NCBI GenBank assembly: GCA_047600605.1
Contig: JASGKK010000001.1
Coordinates: 124,001 to 188,000 of the forward strand
DNA: 64,000 bases
Origin: CAYMZZ01 sp047600605
GTDB lineage: Bacteria; Bacteroidota; Bacteroidia; Chitinophagales; Chitinophagaceae
Direction of reading: 5' to 3'
Part shown: positions 24,030-32,584 of the stretch, in pieces
How positions within the stretch are numbered: position 1 is the first letter of the stretch
How the letters are laid out: the number at the start of each line of letters is the position of its first letter
Made by a program: the position numbers and the translations under genes
Notes under the pieces: model-generated
Databases searched by the model: none
What the model saw: only the letters and a program-made list of their open reading frames with translations
What the model was told of the DNA's origin: nothing

Positions 24030-24908
24030 TCACTGAGCCATTTGCCGATCGTAATTTTGCTGTAGTTCTTTCAGGTATTCATCATACCCCTTACGATCTG
24101 CAAAGACGGAGGGATTGTAACGTGCGCCCGGTTTATGTTTTTTGTGCAGATTAAACTGGCCGGCATGGGAAGCTACCCAGATATCGAAGGAAATGTTTTT
24201 CATGGCAGCCAGTGTATAAGCCAGGTCGCTGGCGATACTGGGATAAGTAGCAACTTCGGTCAGTTTTTGCTCAGTTACGATGGTAGGCATATTGGCAATG
24301 AGTGCGCGGTACGATTTTCCTTTTTCGTCTTTCGAAGTCGTCAATAAATAACTGCAGGAACCCCTGGTATGGCCGGGGTGGTGTAGCATGATCAGAACTG
24401 TATTGCCAAGCAGGATGCTGTCATTATTTTTTAAATAATTACTGACAGGTATAGGAGCGAAGGTGGTTTTACCTCCCAGTGCATAGTCAGAAAAGCCCCC
24501 ATCAGCCACTACAGACGAGTCGGGCCTGTTGGCCATAAATACAGCTCCTGTTTCTTTTTGTATGGCGGCCATGGCTCCCAGGTGATCATAATGAGCCTGT
24601 GTGGTGAGCAGGATCTTAATATCGCGGTATTTAAATCCCAGTTTTTCGATGCTGGTTTTGATAGATTCTTTGGAAGCGGCCAGGCCGGTATTAATCAGAA
24701 TATGTCCCTGGCTGGTAGTGATCAGGTAAGATGCCAGATCGTAGGTACCTACATAGTAGAGATTCCCGGCAATACGGAAAGGAGCATAGGGTTTTGCCCA
24801 TTCCGGGTTCCCACCTGCAGGCTCCTGTACCTGCTGGCTAAAGACTTTAATTGAGGTAAACAGTAAACAAACAGAAAAAAAGGTGATAACGGGAAGCGAC
24901 TTTTTCAT
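24030..24908 (-). CDS. Subclass B3 metallo-beta-lactamase, GOB-like Gln form
   Basis: A 292-residue secreted enzyme: signal MKKSLPVITFFSVCLLFTSIKVFSQQ, then a full MBL fold. The metal motif is QAHYDH (104-109), in which Gln104 replaces the usual first His, as in the GOB enzymes of Elizabethkingia. His180 in HPGHTRGSCSYLL and His248 in ASHAGQF complete the set, with Asp108 and His109 for the second site. The terminal helix matches GOB in position and length (GOB is about 290 residues). The predicted action is hydrolysis of beta-lactams including carbapenems in the periplasm. The ATG at 24908 fits the signal peptide; an earlier ATG at 24929 would add seven residues. No regulator is adjacent. 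Confidence 0.85.
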   Translation of the reverse strand: MKKSLPVITFFSVCLLFTSIKVFSQQVQEPAGGNPEWAKPYAPFRIAGNLYYVGTYDLASYLITTSQGHILINTGLAASKESIKTSIEKLGFKYRDIKILLTTQAHYDHLGAMAAIQKETGAVFMANRPDSSVVADGGFSDYALGGKTTFAPIPVSNYLKNNDSILLGNTVLIMLHHPGHTRGSCSYLLTTSKDEKGKSYRALIANMPTIVTEQKLTEVATYPSIASDLAYTLAAMKNISFDIWVASHAGQFNLHKKHKPGARYNPSVFADRKGYDEYLKELQQNYDRQMAQ

Positions 24909-25114
24909 GATGGAGGAATAGAGTGGCAAATTAATTATTAAACGTGGTCGGATACATGCAAATTCTGTTCCGGTATTTGATAAAATAAATAAAAACTTTT
25001 CCCTTGTCTACGGAAGGTTTTTTATGATCACAGGATTTACTTTTTATTCAAGCGAATACTAACAAGGGTGAGTATGACAGCCAGTACTGTCAACAGGATA
25101 TCCAACCAGTTAGG

Positions 25115-25149
25115 AAGATTTGAAGATTTGAAAATTTGATGATTTGATG
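25115..25149. repeat. TTTGAAGATTTGA phrase repeat
   Basis: AAGATTTGAAGATTTGAAAA, then TTTGATGATTTGATGG, the same phrase family as the arms at 3305-3461. Nearby at 25190 is an inverted ATCTTCAAATCA copy. Confidence 0.65.
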
Positions 25150-25302
25150 GTCACTGTTGTCCGGGGAAAATTCATATCAAAAAAGGGCATCTTCAAATCA
25201 GTTACTTACAGGTGATTTTGAACGCTTTTTAAAAGTAAAGCCTCCTTTATAGCATTCTTAGATATGGCTACAGAGTGTCAGGGGCATTTTATCCCATTTC
25301 CC

Positions 25303-25436
25303 CCACCGTATTCTCTTATTTTTCTTGTGGTTCGCAAGGTGCGTTGTTTTTCTCCGATTGAATCTTTAAAGAGTATACAGTAAGCAGAGACCGGAGAAAA
25401 ACACAGCACCGGCCCCGCCGGCCGTGGAGGCAAAAA
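25303..25436 (-). repeat. Modular repeat copy C, with hairpin
   Basis: Inverted relative to copies A, B and D. The module GCCTCCACGGCCGGC is at 25417-25431 on the minus strand. The hairpin arms CCGGAGAAAAACACAGCACC (25391-25410) and GGTGCGTTGTTTTTCTCCG (25338-25356) face each other, and the right module CAAGAAAAATAAGAGAAT lies at 25310-25337. It sits in a 777-base gap that holds no gene. Confidence 0.8.
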
Positions 25437-25512
25437 GACGGAATTAAAACAGGTACGAAACGTGGGAACAGTATTATCATCTGTGCGAATCTGATTATTA
25501 AACCTTCAAATC

Positions 25513-25549
25513 CATTAGCACATTAACCCATCAGCACATTAGCACATTG
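25513..25549. repeat. CATTAGCACATT phrase repeat
   Basis: CATTAGCACATTAACCCATC and CAGCACATTAGCACATTG, as in the other AGCACATT sites, about 140 bases upstream of the next gene. Confidence 0.65.
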
Positions 25550-25685
25550 TGTGTATCCCGCTCTATACCTTGTTGCTGTTTAGAATAACAACAGTTATCT
25601 GTTTGTCACTACAAATGCTGCCGGCAGGCTTGCACAGGCAACTTATTTTACATATATTTAAATTTTCTTTAATTAAACAATACCT

Positions 25686-26690
25686 ATGCTTACCCAATTT
25701 GGTTATGACTATAGTCTGAAGCCCAAAGTGTATTTACTGGCTGATACCAGCTTTGCCCAAAATTTTACCGATGCCGAATGTCTTGGTTTTGTATATGTGT
25801 TCAACCCGGAGCCGGATGGAAAAAGGATGCCGATCGAGTTGGGCTTTCTGATGGAGAATGAAGACAGTGCGGGCCCTTTTCTGGATGCACTGATCGATTG
25901 GGTGGAGCGTAGTGGTGGAGATTCTAAAGCCGTAAACCTGGAATTTGGAGAGACTGAAGACGGCGAGTATGTACTGACTATTTCCCCCAATTCCACCAAA
26001 CTCATAGAGCGTGTACTGCCAGCACCCTGGCGGGATTATCTCAATCCCGTTACAATGGCCATTTACCAGGCTAAATATGGATTGAAGATCAGTGCCCAGT
26101 ACCGCGACTTCAGGGATAACTATCAGCAGGGCACTCCAATCGTGGTACGCTATTATATCGCAGGTCCCAACAATACAGTGGTTTCAAAAAGTGAGCGTTA
26201 CTTTCATAAAAGAGAGTTCAGTTTTTCCTTTAATGGCCATCTAGATCCCTTATCGGTTGATAATCCCATTGTCAACAAACGATTCAACCAGATGCAGAAT
26301 GAAAAGGAGAAGATGGCAGGAGCAAATGAAGAGAAACGGATAGAACGGATCCGGGAGTTTTATCCGGTATTGTATGATCGCCTTACCAGCCAGGGCTGGC
26401 TGGCCGATGTGATTACTGCTATCAATAAAAGATATACCACTGGTCAGATCTACCAGGGCATCTCTAATATGATCGTGCAGCAACGTGCTGCTATCAGTAA
26501 AAAAGTGAAAGCAGCTCCCGGCACAGCCGATTTTCCCGCGGAACTGATCCGGTACCTGTTGGAACATCCTGAGACAGCCGATCATTATTTTCCCGGGGAA
26601 GAATATTTTACCAAACAGAAAATTGAAAAGCAGATCAGGCAGGATGAAAAGTATGTAAAGACCTATGATGACTATCCGAAAAAGGGATAG
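25686..26690 (+). CDS. Uncharacterised 334-residue protein
   Basis: I do not recognise this protein. It starts MLTQFGYDYSLKPKVYLLADTSFAQN and looks soluble: no signal peptide and no long hydrophobic helix. The first half is mixed alpha/beta with acidic surface stretches (FGETEDGEYVLTIS). The second half is helical and charged (RFNQMQNEKEKMAGANEEKRIERIREFYPVLYDRL), and the last third is Lys-rich, ending EKYVKTYDDYPKKG. A weak TATATTTA promoter-like box lies 26 bases before the ATG. It is isolated between a repeat-rich gap and a strong bidirectional terminator. Related Bacteroidota proteins probably exist but none is recalled with a function. Confidence 0.65.
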   Translation: MLTQFGYDYSLKPKVYLLADTSFAQNFTDAECLGFVYVFNPEPDGKRMPIELGFLMENEDSAGPFLDALIDWVERSGGDSKAVNLEFGETEDGEYVLTISPNSTKLIERVLPAPWRDYLNPVTMAIYQAKYGLKISAQYRDFRDNYQQGTPIVVRYYIAGPNNTVVSKSERYFHKREFSFSFNGHLDPLSVDNPIVNKRFNQMQNEKEKMAGANEEKRIERIREFYPVLYDRLTSQGWLADVITAINKRYTTGQIYQGISNMIVQQRAAISKKVKAAPGTADFPAELIRYLLEHPETADHYFPGEEYFTKQKIEKQIRQDEKYVKTYDDYPKKG

Positions 26691-26738
26691 TCATTATCGC
26701 TATTTGTTTAGTCTTACCTGCATTATACCGCACAATAG

Positions 26739-26762
26739 AAAAGCCTCCGGAAGGAGGCTTTT
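26739..26762. terminator. Bidirectional terminator
   Basis: AAAAGCCTCC/GGAGGCTTTT, a perfect 10-bp stem with loop GGAA, giving T runs on both strands. It lies between converging genes ending at 26690 and 26808. Confidence 0.9.
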
Positions 26763-26807
26763 GAACGGTTGGAATAATTGATCAACTGCAAATATTTGAG
26801 ACGTATA

Positions 26808-29189
26808 TTATTCGGTTCGTAAGCTTTTTACAGGGTTGGCGAAAGCGGCTTTAATAGCCTGGAAACTGACGGTGAGGGCAGTGATCAGTAATACACCTGC
26901 TCCAGCCGCAAAAAAGACCCAACCCGAGAGGCTGGTCCGGTAGCTGTAGTTCTGCAACCACTCAACCATGAAATAATACGCCAGCGGGAAAGCGATAAAG
27001 AATGCGATCAGCACCAGTATCACAAACTCGCGGGTAAGGAGGTTCCATACACTGAATACAGAAGCTCCCAGTACTTTGCGGATGCCTATTTCCTTTTTGC
27101 GCTGCTCGGCTACAAAGGAAGTGAGACCAAACAATCCCAGGCAGGAAATAATAACCGCCAGTGCGGTAAAGATGCCGGATAGCTTACCGATTCTTTCTTC
27201 ATTGCCAAATTTGCTCGCATAGGAGTCATCCACAAATCCATATTCAAAGGGTTGCTCCGGTGCGTATTTGCGGAAAATGGGTTCGATCTTTTTGACAGAT
27301 TCGGCCACACTCTGTGCCGGATTGAGTTTAATGATGAGCATATTGCCCTGGTAATCGAGTATGGGATAGATGATGGGACGCACTTCGTCGTAAGGAGATT
27401 CGATCACCATATTTTTGGTGATTCCGATTACGGTCAGGGGCCGTCCCCACCAGGTGACGGTTTGTCCGACCGGATTTTTGAGATTCATATAGCTCACGGC
27501 TGCTTCGTTAAGAATAATGGCAGACGAATCGGTGGCGAGTGAACTGTTGAAATCACGGCCTTCTTTTATTTCCCAGCCAATTGTTTTTCCAAAATCATGT
27601 GATCCTGCTACTACACCGAAGTCGGTAGACAGGTCCGGGGCTTTGCCGGGCCAGCTGAAACCACTGGTAGTATTCCATACACCGGTCGTGGGACTTTCTG
27701 ATTCTGCAACCGACAGGATGGCTCCCGTTTGCAGCAGCTCATTTTTTATGGTGGTAAAATGATTGTGTATAGCCGCTTCGGAAATACCGACTGTTATGAG
27801 ATTGGCGCGTGTATAGCCAACCGGCCTGTCTTTGCCAAATTGAATTTGCCTGTATACGATCATGGTGCCTACAATGAGTGCGGCGGATACACTAAACTGC
27901 AGTACCACCAGTACTTTGCGGGGAATGGCTGCCAGCCGGGCTTTAAAAGTTCCCTTGAGTACTTTGACAGGACGGAATGAAGAAAGATAAATAGCAGGGT
28001 AGCTGCCCGCAATGAGGGCTGTGAGGAAAATGAATCCTGCACTGCTCATCCAGAATACCGGTTTATTGAGCGGCATCTGCATTTGTTTGCCGGCAATCTG
28101 GTTGAAATAGGGTAATGCCAGCCATGCCAGCACGAGCGAAATGATAAAAGCAAGCGTAACTGTCAGTAATGATTCGGTAAAAAACTGAGTGATCAACTGC
28201 CGGCGCAATGAACCTACTGTTTTGCGGATGCCCACTTCCCGGGCTCTTTTTTCGCTGCGGGCTGTGCTCAGGTTCATGAAGTTGATACAGGCCAGCAGCA
28301 GCACAAAAATGCCGATGATGCCAAACATACGTACATACTTAATGGCACCGCCTGTATTTATACCATCTTTGAATTCAGAATACAGGTGCCAGTTATCCAT
28401 GGGCTGAAGAAAGAGCGCTGGTTTCTTTTGCTGTAATTGTGCATTTACCTTTTTCAGTTTGGCATCTTTGATCCGGGCAGACACTGCTGCCATGCCGGTA
28501 TTTTCATTGAGCTCTGCATACAGGGTTGTAAAATTGGGACGCCAGGGATCTTCCATGTCCTTCAGGTTATCATTGCTGTGATACCAGAAATCCCAGGAAG
28601 CTACAAACCGGATACTGGCCAGGCTTGAATTGGCTGGCAGATCTTTATAGATACCGGCTACTTTTACCGGCTCCATTTTATTGATCTTAAGCATCCTGCC
28701 CATGGGGTCTTCGTCGCCAAAGCAGGCCCTGGCTGTTGATTCAGACAGGAGGATGGAGCTGGGATCGGCAAGAGCGCTACGCTGTCCGCTGATCATGGTG
28801 AGGCTAAACAACTCCGGCATTTCTTTTTCAAAAAAGCCACCATTGGATTTGATCTTTTTATCGTCTATCTGCAGCACATATTCGCCCTGGTTTACCGCCA
28901 TTACAATATGTTTGAAGTCGCTGCCATAGTTTTTGCGCAGCTCTTCGGCCAGCGGATAAGGCACACTTTCCCAGGTTTGCACCTTACCATTGTTGGTCAC
29001 ATTCTGTACCACCTGCGCAATGCGCTCATGCCGGTCAAAGTTTTTGTTGAACGATATTTCATCATACATCCACAGACCGATCAGAAGAGCCACTGTCATA
29101 CCCATAGCCAATCCCAGGATATTGATAGTGGAATGCATACGGTCTTTTACCAGGTTGCGCCAGGCGGTTTTAAGATAATTCTTGATCAT
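26808..29189 (-). CDS. MacB/FtsX-type ABC transporter permease
   Basis: A 793-residue permease with the two-module layout typical of Bacteroidota: an N-terminal transmembrane helix in MIKNYLKTAWRNLVKDRMHSTINILGLAMGMTVALLIGLWMYDE, a MacB periplasmic domain (about 55-240), an FtsX block with CINFMNLSTARSEKRAREVGIRKTVGSLRRQLITQFFTESLLTV (about 310-350), a second periplasmic domain, and a final FtsX block CLGLFGLTSFVAEQRKKEIGIRKVLGASVFSVWNLLTREFV ending NPVKSLRTE. Its ATPase partner is not adjacent. The ATG at 29189 matches the family start better than one at 29219. The family exports peptides, lipids or antimicrobials; the substrate is unknown here. Confidence 0.9.
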   Translation of the reverse strand: MIKNYLKTAWRNLVKDRMHSTINILGLAMGMTVALLIGLWMYDEISFNKNFDRHERIAQVVQNVTNNGKVQTWESVPYPLAEELRKNYGSDFKHIVMAVNQGEYVLQIDDKKIKSNGGFFEKEMPELFSLTMISGQRSALADPSSILLSESTARACFGDEDPMGRMLKINKMEPVKVAGIYKDLPANSSLASIRFVASWDFWYHSNDNLKDMEDPWRPNFTTLYAELNENTGMAAVSARIKDAKLKKVNAQLQQKKPALFLQPMDNWHLYSEFKDGINTGGAIKYVRMFGIIGIFVLLLACINFMNLSTARSEKRAREVGIRKTVGSLRRQLITQFFTESLLTVTLAFIISLVLAWLALPYFNQIAGKQMQMPLNKPVFWMSSAGFIFLTALIAGSYPAIYLSSFRPVKVLKGTFKARLAAIPRKVLVVLQFSVSAALIVGTMIVYRQIQFGKDRPVGYTRANLITVGISEAAIHNHFTTIKNELLQTGAILSVAESESPTTGVWNTTSGFSWPGKAPDLSTDFGVVAGSHDFGKTIGWEIKEGRDFNSSLATDSSAIILNEAAVSYMNLKNPVGQTVTWWGRPLTVIGITKNMVIESPYDEVRPIIYPILDYQGNMLIIKLNPAQSVAESVKKIEPIFRKYAPEQPFEYGFVDDSYASKFGNEERIGKLSGIFTALAVIISCLGLFGLTSFVAEQRKKEIGIRKVLGASVFSVWNLLTREFVILVLIAFFIAFPLAYYFMVEWLQNYSYRTSLSGWVFFAAGAGVLLITALTVSFQAIKAAFANPVKSLRTE

Positions 29190-29403
29190 AACGAAGCATA
29201 CGGTTAATGAATCAATCAATCACACGGGCCGGGATCACATTTACGCCGGAATAGTTGCCAATAAATATGCCTTGCTTAAACGGGTTAATAATCAATGGAA
29301 TAGACATTTCTCCTATCTGCATGTGTTCGCTTCCGTACAGTGTTCTGTTCGGTTATATGGCAAGGCTGATCCGCTCCTATAAATGCATTGCCCGTTGGTC
29401 CGA

Positions 29404-30798
29404 TTATTTTCCTCCTGCCTGCAATTCCTTTATTTTCTCTTTGGCCCCTTCATTTTGCGGATCTAACCGGAGAGCTATCTGGTAGTTCAGCAAAGATTTC
29501 TCTTTGTCTCCTTTTATGTAATAAGCTTCGCCGAGGCTGTCAAACACATTGCCGGATTGCGGAAACAGTTTGGTGTTGTATTCAAAAACAGCAATGGCGG
29601 CATCGAGTCTTTTTTTGCCCAGCAGAGTATAACCGACAGAGTTGAGTGCGGGTTCCCTGTCTGCATCATAATCTGCACCTGCTTTTTTCTTCAATGCTTC
29701 GTATGCCGCCAGTATTTGCGAACCGCTTGCGGTATCGAGCAGGCTTTGCAATGCCTGCAGCGTCGATTTTTTAGGCGGATCATAGGGTTTGCCATCCAGT
29801 ATATTCTGAATGGCATTGTTGATATCATACAGATTGTTCTGTTTGTTATTGGTCATCAGGATCACCACCCGCTTTTGACTTGAGCTGCTGCTGAGCAGGG
29901 CCTGGTAGTTATAAGCGGTGCCATCATGAATATGGGCCACGAGTTTATTGTCTTCCATCTTACCCCCGCCAAGACCACATTGCTTGCCATAGCTGAAGGG
30001 CGTCAGGATATCAAGGGTAGAGGCGGGATTGATGAGGCGGAATTGCTGTAAAGCCATTTCCCATTTATAAAAATCATCGAGCGTCACCGCTGTCCAGCCG
30101 GATATAGGCAGTTTTGCAGGCGAGTACACATAGCTGTCATTGAATGATTGGGCAAATAATGGTGCCGACTCATCGGGATCAATAACTGACGCACGCATCG
30201 CCAGCGGTTTAAGCATGTGGCGTTGTACAAAATCATTAAAGCCAAGTCCGGTGATCTTTTCGATGATCTGGCGTTGTATCAATATGTTGCTGTTGTTATA
30301 AGCATACCGGGTACCTGGTTCAAAATCCAGGCGGGTCACTTTTTTCAGGCTATCGATGGCTGCTGCATCGCCTGTAATGTTTCGCCAGTTGAGATCGGGG
30401 AGACCACTGGCATATTGCAGCAGGTTCTTGATACGAATGGTACCCGCCCATTCGGGCAGTTGTGGCAGGTATTGCGATACTTTATCGTCCAGCGATAATT
30501 TACCCTGTTCTTTCAGCATCATGATGCCCACCGCATTGAACTCTTTGGCAATGGAGCCAATATGAAAACGATATTTATCGGTGAGTTTTGTTTTACGGGC
30601 CGCATCTGCGTAGCCGATGCTCTTGCGGTAAATTTCACATCCTGATTCAACTACCAGCAGATTGCCATTGAAGAGTCCGAGGCGGTGAGCCTTCCGGATC
30701 AGCGAATCAATTAAAACCTGTTTGGACTGGGCATGCAACAAATTGGTAAGTGTTGCTAGAAGGAACAGTAGGGTTAGTTGTTTCAGGCTGACGCGCAT
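29404..30798 (-). CDS. Secreted serine hydrolase (class C lactamase fold) with TPRs
   Basis: A 464-residue protein with signal MRVSLKQLTLLFLLATLTNLLHAQ. The serine beta-lactamase/penicillin-binding fold shows the SxxK motif as SIAK (82-85) with catalytic Ser82, the YxN motif as YNN (167-169) and an HDG-type third motif in HIHDGTAYN. The C-terminal region (about 365-464) contains two to three TPR-like helices (LNSVGYTLLGKKRLDAAIAVFEYNTKLFP, GNVFDSLGEAYYIKGDKEKSLLNYQIALRLDP). Such proteins act as esterases or D-aminopeptidases; true beta-lactamase activity is not implied. It is divergent from the DoxX gene. Confidence 0.87.
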   Translation of the reverse strand: MRVSLKQLTLLFLLATLTNLLHAQSKQVLIDSLIRKAHRLGLFNGNLLVVESGCEIYRKSIGYADAARKTKLTDKYRFHIGSIAKEFNAVGIMMLKEQGKLSLDDKVSQYLPQLPEWAGTIRIKNLLQYASGLPDLNWRNITGDAAAIDSLKKVTRLDFEPGTRYAYNNSNILIQRQIIEKITGLGFNDFVQRHMLKPLAMRASVIDPDESAPLFAQSFNDSYVYSPAKLPISGWTAVTLDDFYKWEMALQQFRLINPASTLDILTPFSYGKQCGLGGGKMEDNKLVAHIHDGTAYNYQALLSSSSSQKRVVILMTNNKQNNLYDINNAIQNILDGKPYDPPKKSTLQALQSLLDTASGSQILAAYEALKKKAGADYDADREPALNSVGYTLLGKKRLDAAIAVFEYNTKLFPQSGNVFDSLGEAYYIKGDKEKSLLNYQIALRLDPQNEGAKEKIKELQAGGK

Positions 30799-30906
30799 AA
30801 TAGTGAGGCTTAGGTTTTTACAAAAGTCGCTAATTCAGTGAGAAAGTTGCATGGGGCTGACGGAAACCCGTATTGGAAGGTCGAATAGGGATTTATGAAC
30901 GACGGC

Positions 30907-30942
30907 GGTATCCTTTTGGTTACCGGTATCCTTCAGGTAACG
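30907..30942 (+). promoter_or_regulatory. Two direct copies of GGTATCCTT ahead of DoxX gene
   Basis: GGTATCCTTTTGGTTACC (30907-30924) is followed at once by GGTATCCTTCAGGTAACG (30925-30942): 18-base tandem units with a near-palindromic GGTTACC/GGTAAC ending. They lie about 55-90 bases before the DoxX start and look like tandem operator sites, perhaps for an HxlR-type regulator encoded elsewhere. Confidence 0.45.
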
Positions 30943-30996
30943 GATAGTAATTGTATAGCATCGGGCAGGAGCTTTGCATTATCAAAAAAACAGATA

Positions 30997-31383
30997 ATGT
31001 CACAGAAAACAATCAGCATTACCGGATGGGTATTGTCCATTTTACTGGCAAGTTTATTTGCTATGAGCGCATTCATGAAGCTTACGCAAAACGAATCGGC
31101 GCTGGCTCAGGCCACATCGATGGGATTTGATGCAGGTACCTATCAGTTGATAGGTATTGTGGAACTCGCAGCCCTGATACTTTTTTTGATTCCCCGTACA
31201 GGGGTACTCGGCGGTTTGCTGCTCATTGCCTATATGGGAGGTGCTATTGCCACGCATTTGCAGCACCAGCAACCGGTGGCTATGGCTATCACTGTGCAGG
31301 TATTGTTGTGGATCGCTTTTGTATTAAGATATCCGGCTTTGCTGTTTATGCTGTTTCCGGCTGCGAAGAAGTTTGTGAAATGA
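30997..31383 (+). CDS. DoxX-like membrane protein
   Basis: A 128-residue protein with four helices: GWVLSILLASLFAMSAFMKL (about 10-29), YQLIGIVELAALILFLIP, GVLGGLLLIAYMGGAIATHLQ and MAITVQVLLWIAFVLRYPALLF. This is a DoxX-like PF13564 protein, related in plan to that at 10469-10852. The ATG at 30997 was chosen because upstream in-frame codons lie in the operator-like repeats. It is divergent from the serine hydrolase and followed by a repeat-rich gap. Confidence 0.82.
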   Translation: MSQKTISITGWVLSILLASLFAMSAFMKLTQNESALAQATSMGFDAGTYQLIGIVELAALILFLIPRTGVLGGLLLIAYMGGAIATHLQHQQPVAMAITVQVLLWIAFVLRYPALLFMLFPAAKKFVK

Positions 31384-31472
31384 TGGAAAACTTATTATGC
31401 AAAAAGGCCGGAAAGTTCATTGCCCTTTTATTGTAAATGAAAGGTTGGTTTAAGAAGTCCGGTTAAATGACC

Positions 31473-31623
31473 TTTTTGCCTCCACGGCCGGCAGGCCGAT
31501 GTGGTTCACCGGTGCTGTGTTTTTCTCCGGCCTCTGCTTAATGTATGATCTTTAAAGATTCAATCGGAGAAAAACAAGGCACCTTGCGAACCACAAGAAA
31601 AATTAAGAGAATAAAGTAGGGAA
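31473..31623 (+). repeat. Modular repeat copy D, with full hairpin
   Basis: The most complete copy. Left module GCCTCCACGGCCGGC (31478-31492) is followed by AGGCCGAT, an outer arm GTGGTTC (31501-31507) and an inner arm of 19 bases (31511-31529). After a 35-base loop come the matching inner arm (31565-31583), GAACCAC (31588-31594) and an AAGAAAAATTAAGAGAATAA right module. The inner arms pair with two mismatches. Confidence 0.85.
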
Positions 31624-31660
31624 TGTGCTAATATGTTGATGTGCCAGTGTGCTAATGAAA
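31624..31660 (-). repeat. AGCACATT phrase repeat, inverted
   Basis: TGTGCTAATATGTTGATGTG, then CCAGTGTGCTAATG, minus-strand copies of the CATTAGCACA phrase, directly after modular repeat D. Confidence 0.65.
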
Positions 31661-31758
31661 CTTTTGTCTTCTTGTCCAACCCCACAGTATTTTTTAACAA
31701 GAATAGACAATGATTTTTCGTGTATAATCTTTTACCCTGCTGCAACGCCTAAATTGCT

Positions 31759-31766
31759 TAATTTTG
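31759..31766 (+). promoter_or_regulatory. TAnnTTTG box in the 31.4-32.06 kb gap
   Basis: TAATTTTG followed by CA, six bases before ATG 31773, which opens a 48-residue frame to 31919 with no recognisable domain. The box may instead serve the Rnk-like gene 295 bases downstream. Apart from repeats, nothing else is seen in this gap. Confidence 0.4.
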
Positions 31767-32061
31767 CAACATATGGGACATACTATTACCATTGTTGCAT
31801 GTGACGTTTTCTGCAGCCAACCCGGCCTGCAGCGCGGATGCGTATATGGTAAAACCAGTCTTTTCTTTCTATCCACTCCCAAAGCCTTTGATCAATACAC
31901 CCCGGCCTCCGTTTCCTGAGTTGCCCGGGGTATTGAACAGTTTCTTTTTATTAAGTCCAGGCATATTTGTCACTAATGAAACCGGATACCGGTTTTGCCA
32001 ATGGTTTCATTTACTATAGTAACAGGAACGTATGCGGGCTATACATTAAAATCAAAAGATC

Positions 32062-32463
32062 ATGAAGGAGTTAAAAGAAAAACTCATTTTACTGAAAAGC
32101 GATTATGAATTGCTGCTTACCTATATCTTTTCGAAGCTAAGCCCCATGTCGGGCGATTACAGGAATGCAGAGCAATTGTATGAAGAGCTGAAACTGGCCG
32201 AGGTTCATGAAAATGCAGAGGATATACCAGCAGATGTGGTTCGTATTAACTCGATGGTGGAAGTGGAAGAACTGGAGACGCAACGGCGGCAACGATTCCA
32301 GATCGTTGCACCTGCACGGGCAAGTCAGTCTACGCGGAGGCTGTCTGTTTTTGCACCGCTCAGCATTGCACTCATAGGTTACCGGTGTGGCCAGCAGGTA
32401 AGCTGGCAGATGTCTTCGGGCAATAAACTGTTTATGATCAGAAACGTGGTAAATAAAGATTGA
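32062..32463 (+). CDS. Rnk-like GreA/GreB C-terminal domain protein
   Basis: A 133-residue protein. The N-terminal 50 residues are helical (LILLKSDYELLLTYIF). The C-terminal FKBP-like domain has DIPADVVRINSMVEVEELETQRRQRFQIVAPARA and LSVFAPLSIALIGYRCGQQVSWQMSSG, the GreA/GreB C-terminal pattern shared by Rnk, the regulator of nucleoside diphosphate kinase. Without the long coiled coil of GreA it cannot reach the polymerase active site like GreA; Rnk-type proteins bind RNA polymerase. Length fits Rnk (about 136). The next gene begins 121 bases later on the same strand. Confidence 0.82.
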   Translation: MKELKEKLILLKSDYELLLTYIFSKLSPMSGDYRNAEQLYEELKLAEVHENAEDIPADVVRINSMVEVEELETQRRQRFQIVAPARASQSTRRLSVFAPLSIALIGYRCGQQVSWQMSSGNKLFMIRNVVNKD

Positions 32464-32584
32464 TGTACACGGACCGGACTGCTTGTAAACTGGTTGGGCA
32501 GACATCCTTTTTTTATATAAATTGATATAGCAAAAACCGGAAAGTCATAAGTGTAACAGATTAAGTTCTATAAAATTTTCTTAC

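Noticed and set aside
29404..30798. Class C beta-lactamase resistance gene
   Set aside because: The SxxK and YxN motifs are shared by esterases and peptidases. The TPR tail and third motif do not point to a true beta-lactamase.
31773..31919. 48-codon frame behind a good TAnnTTTG box
   Set aside because: No domain, Cys-scattered composition and repeat-rich surroundings. The promoter box alone is not enough to call a gene.
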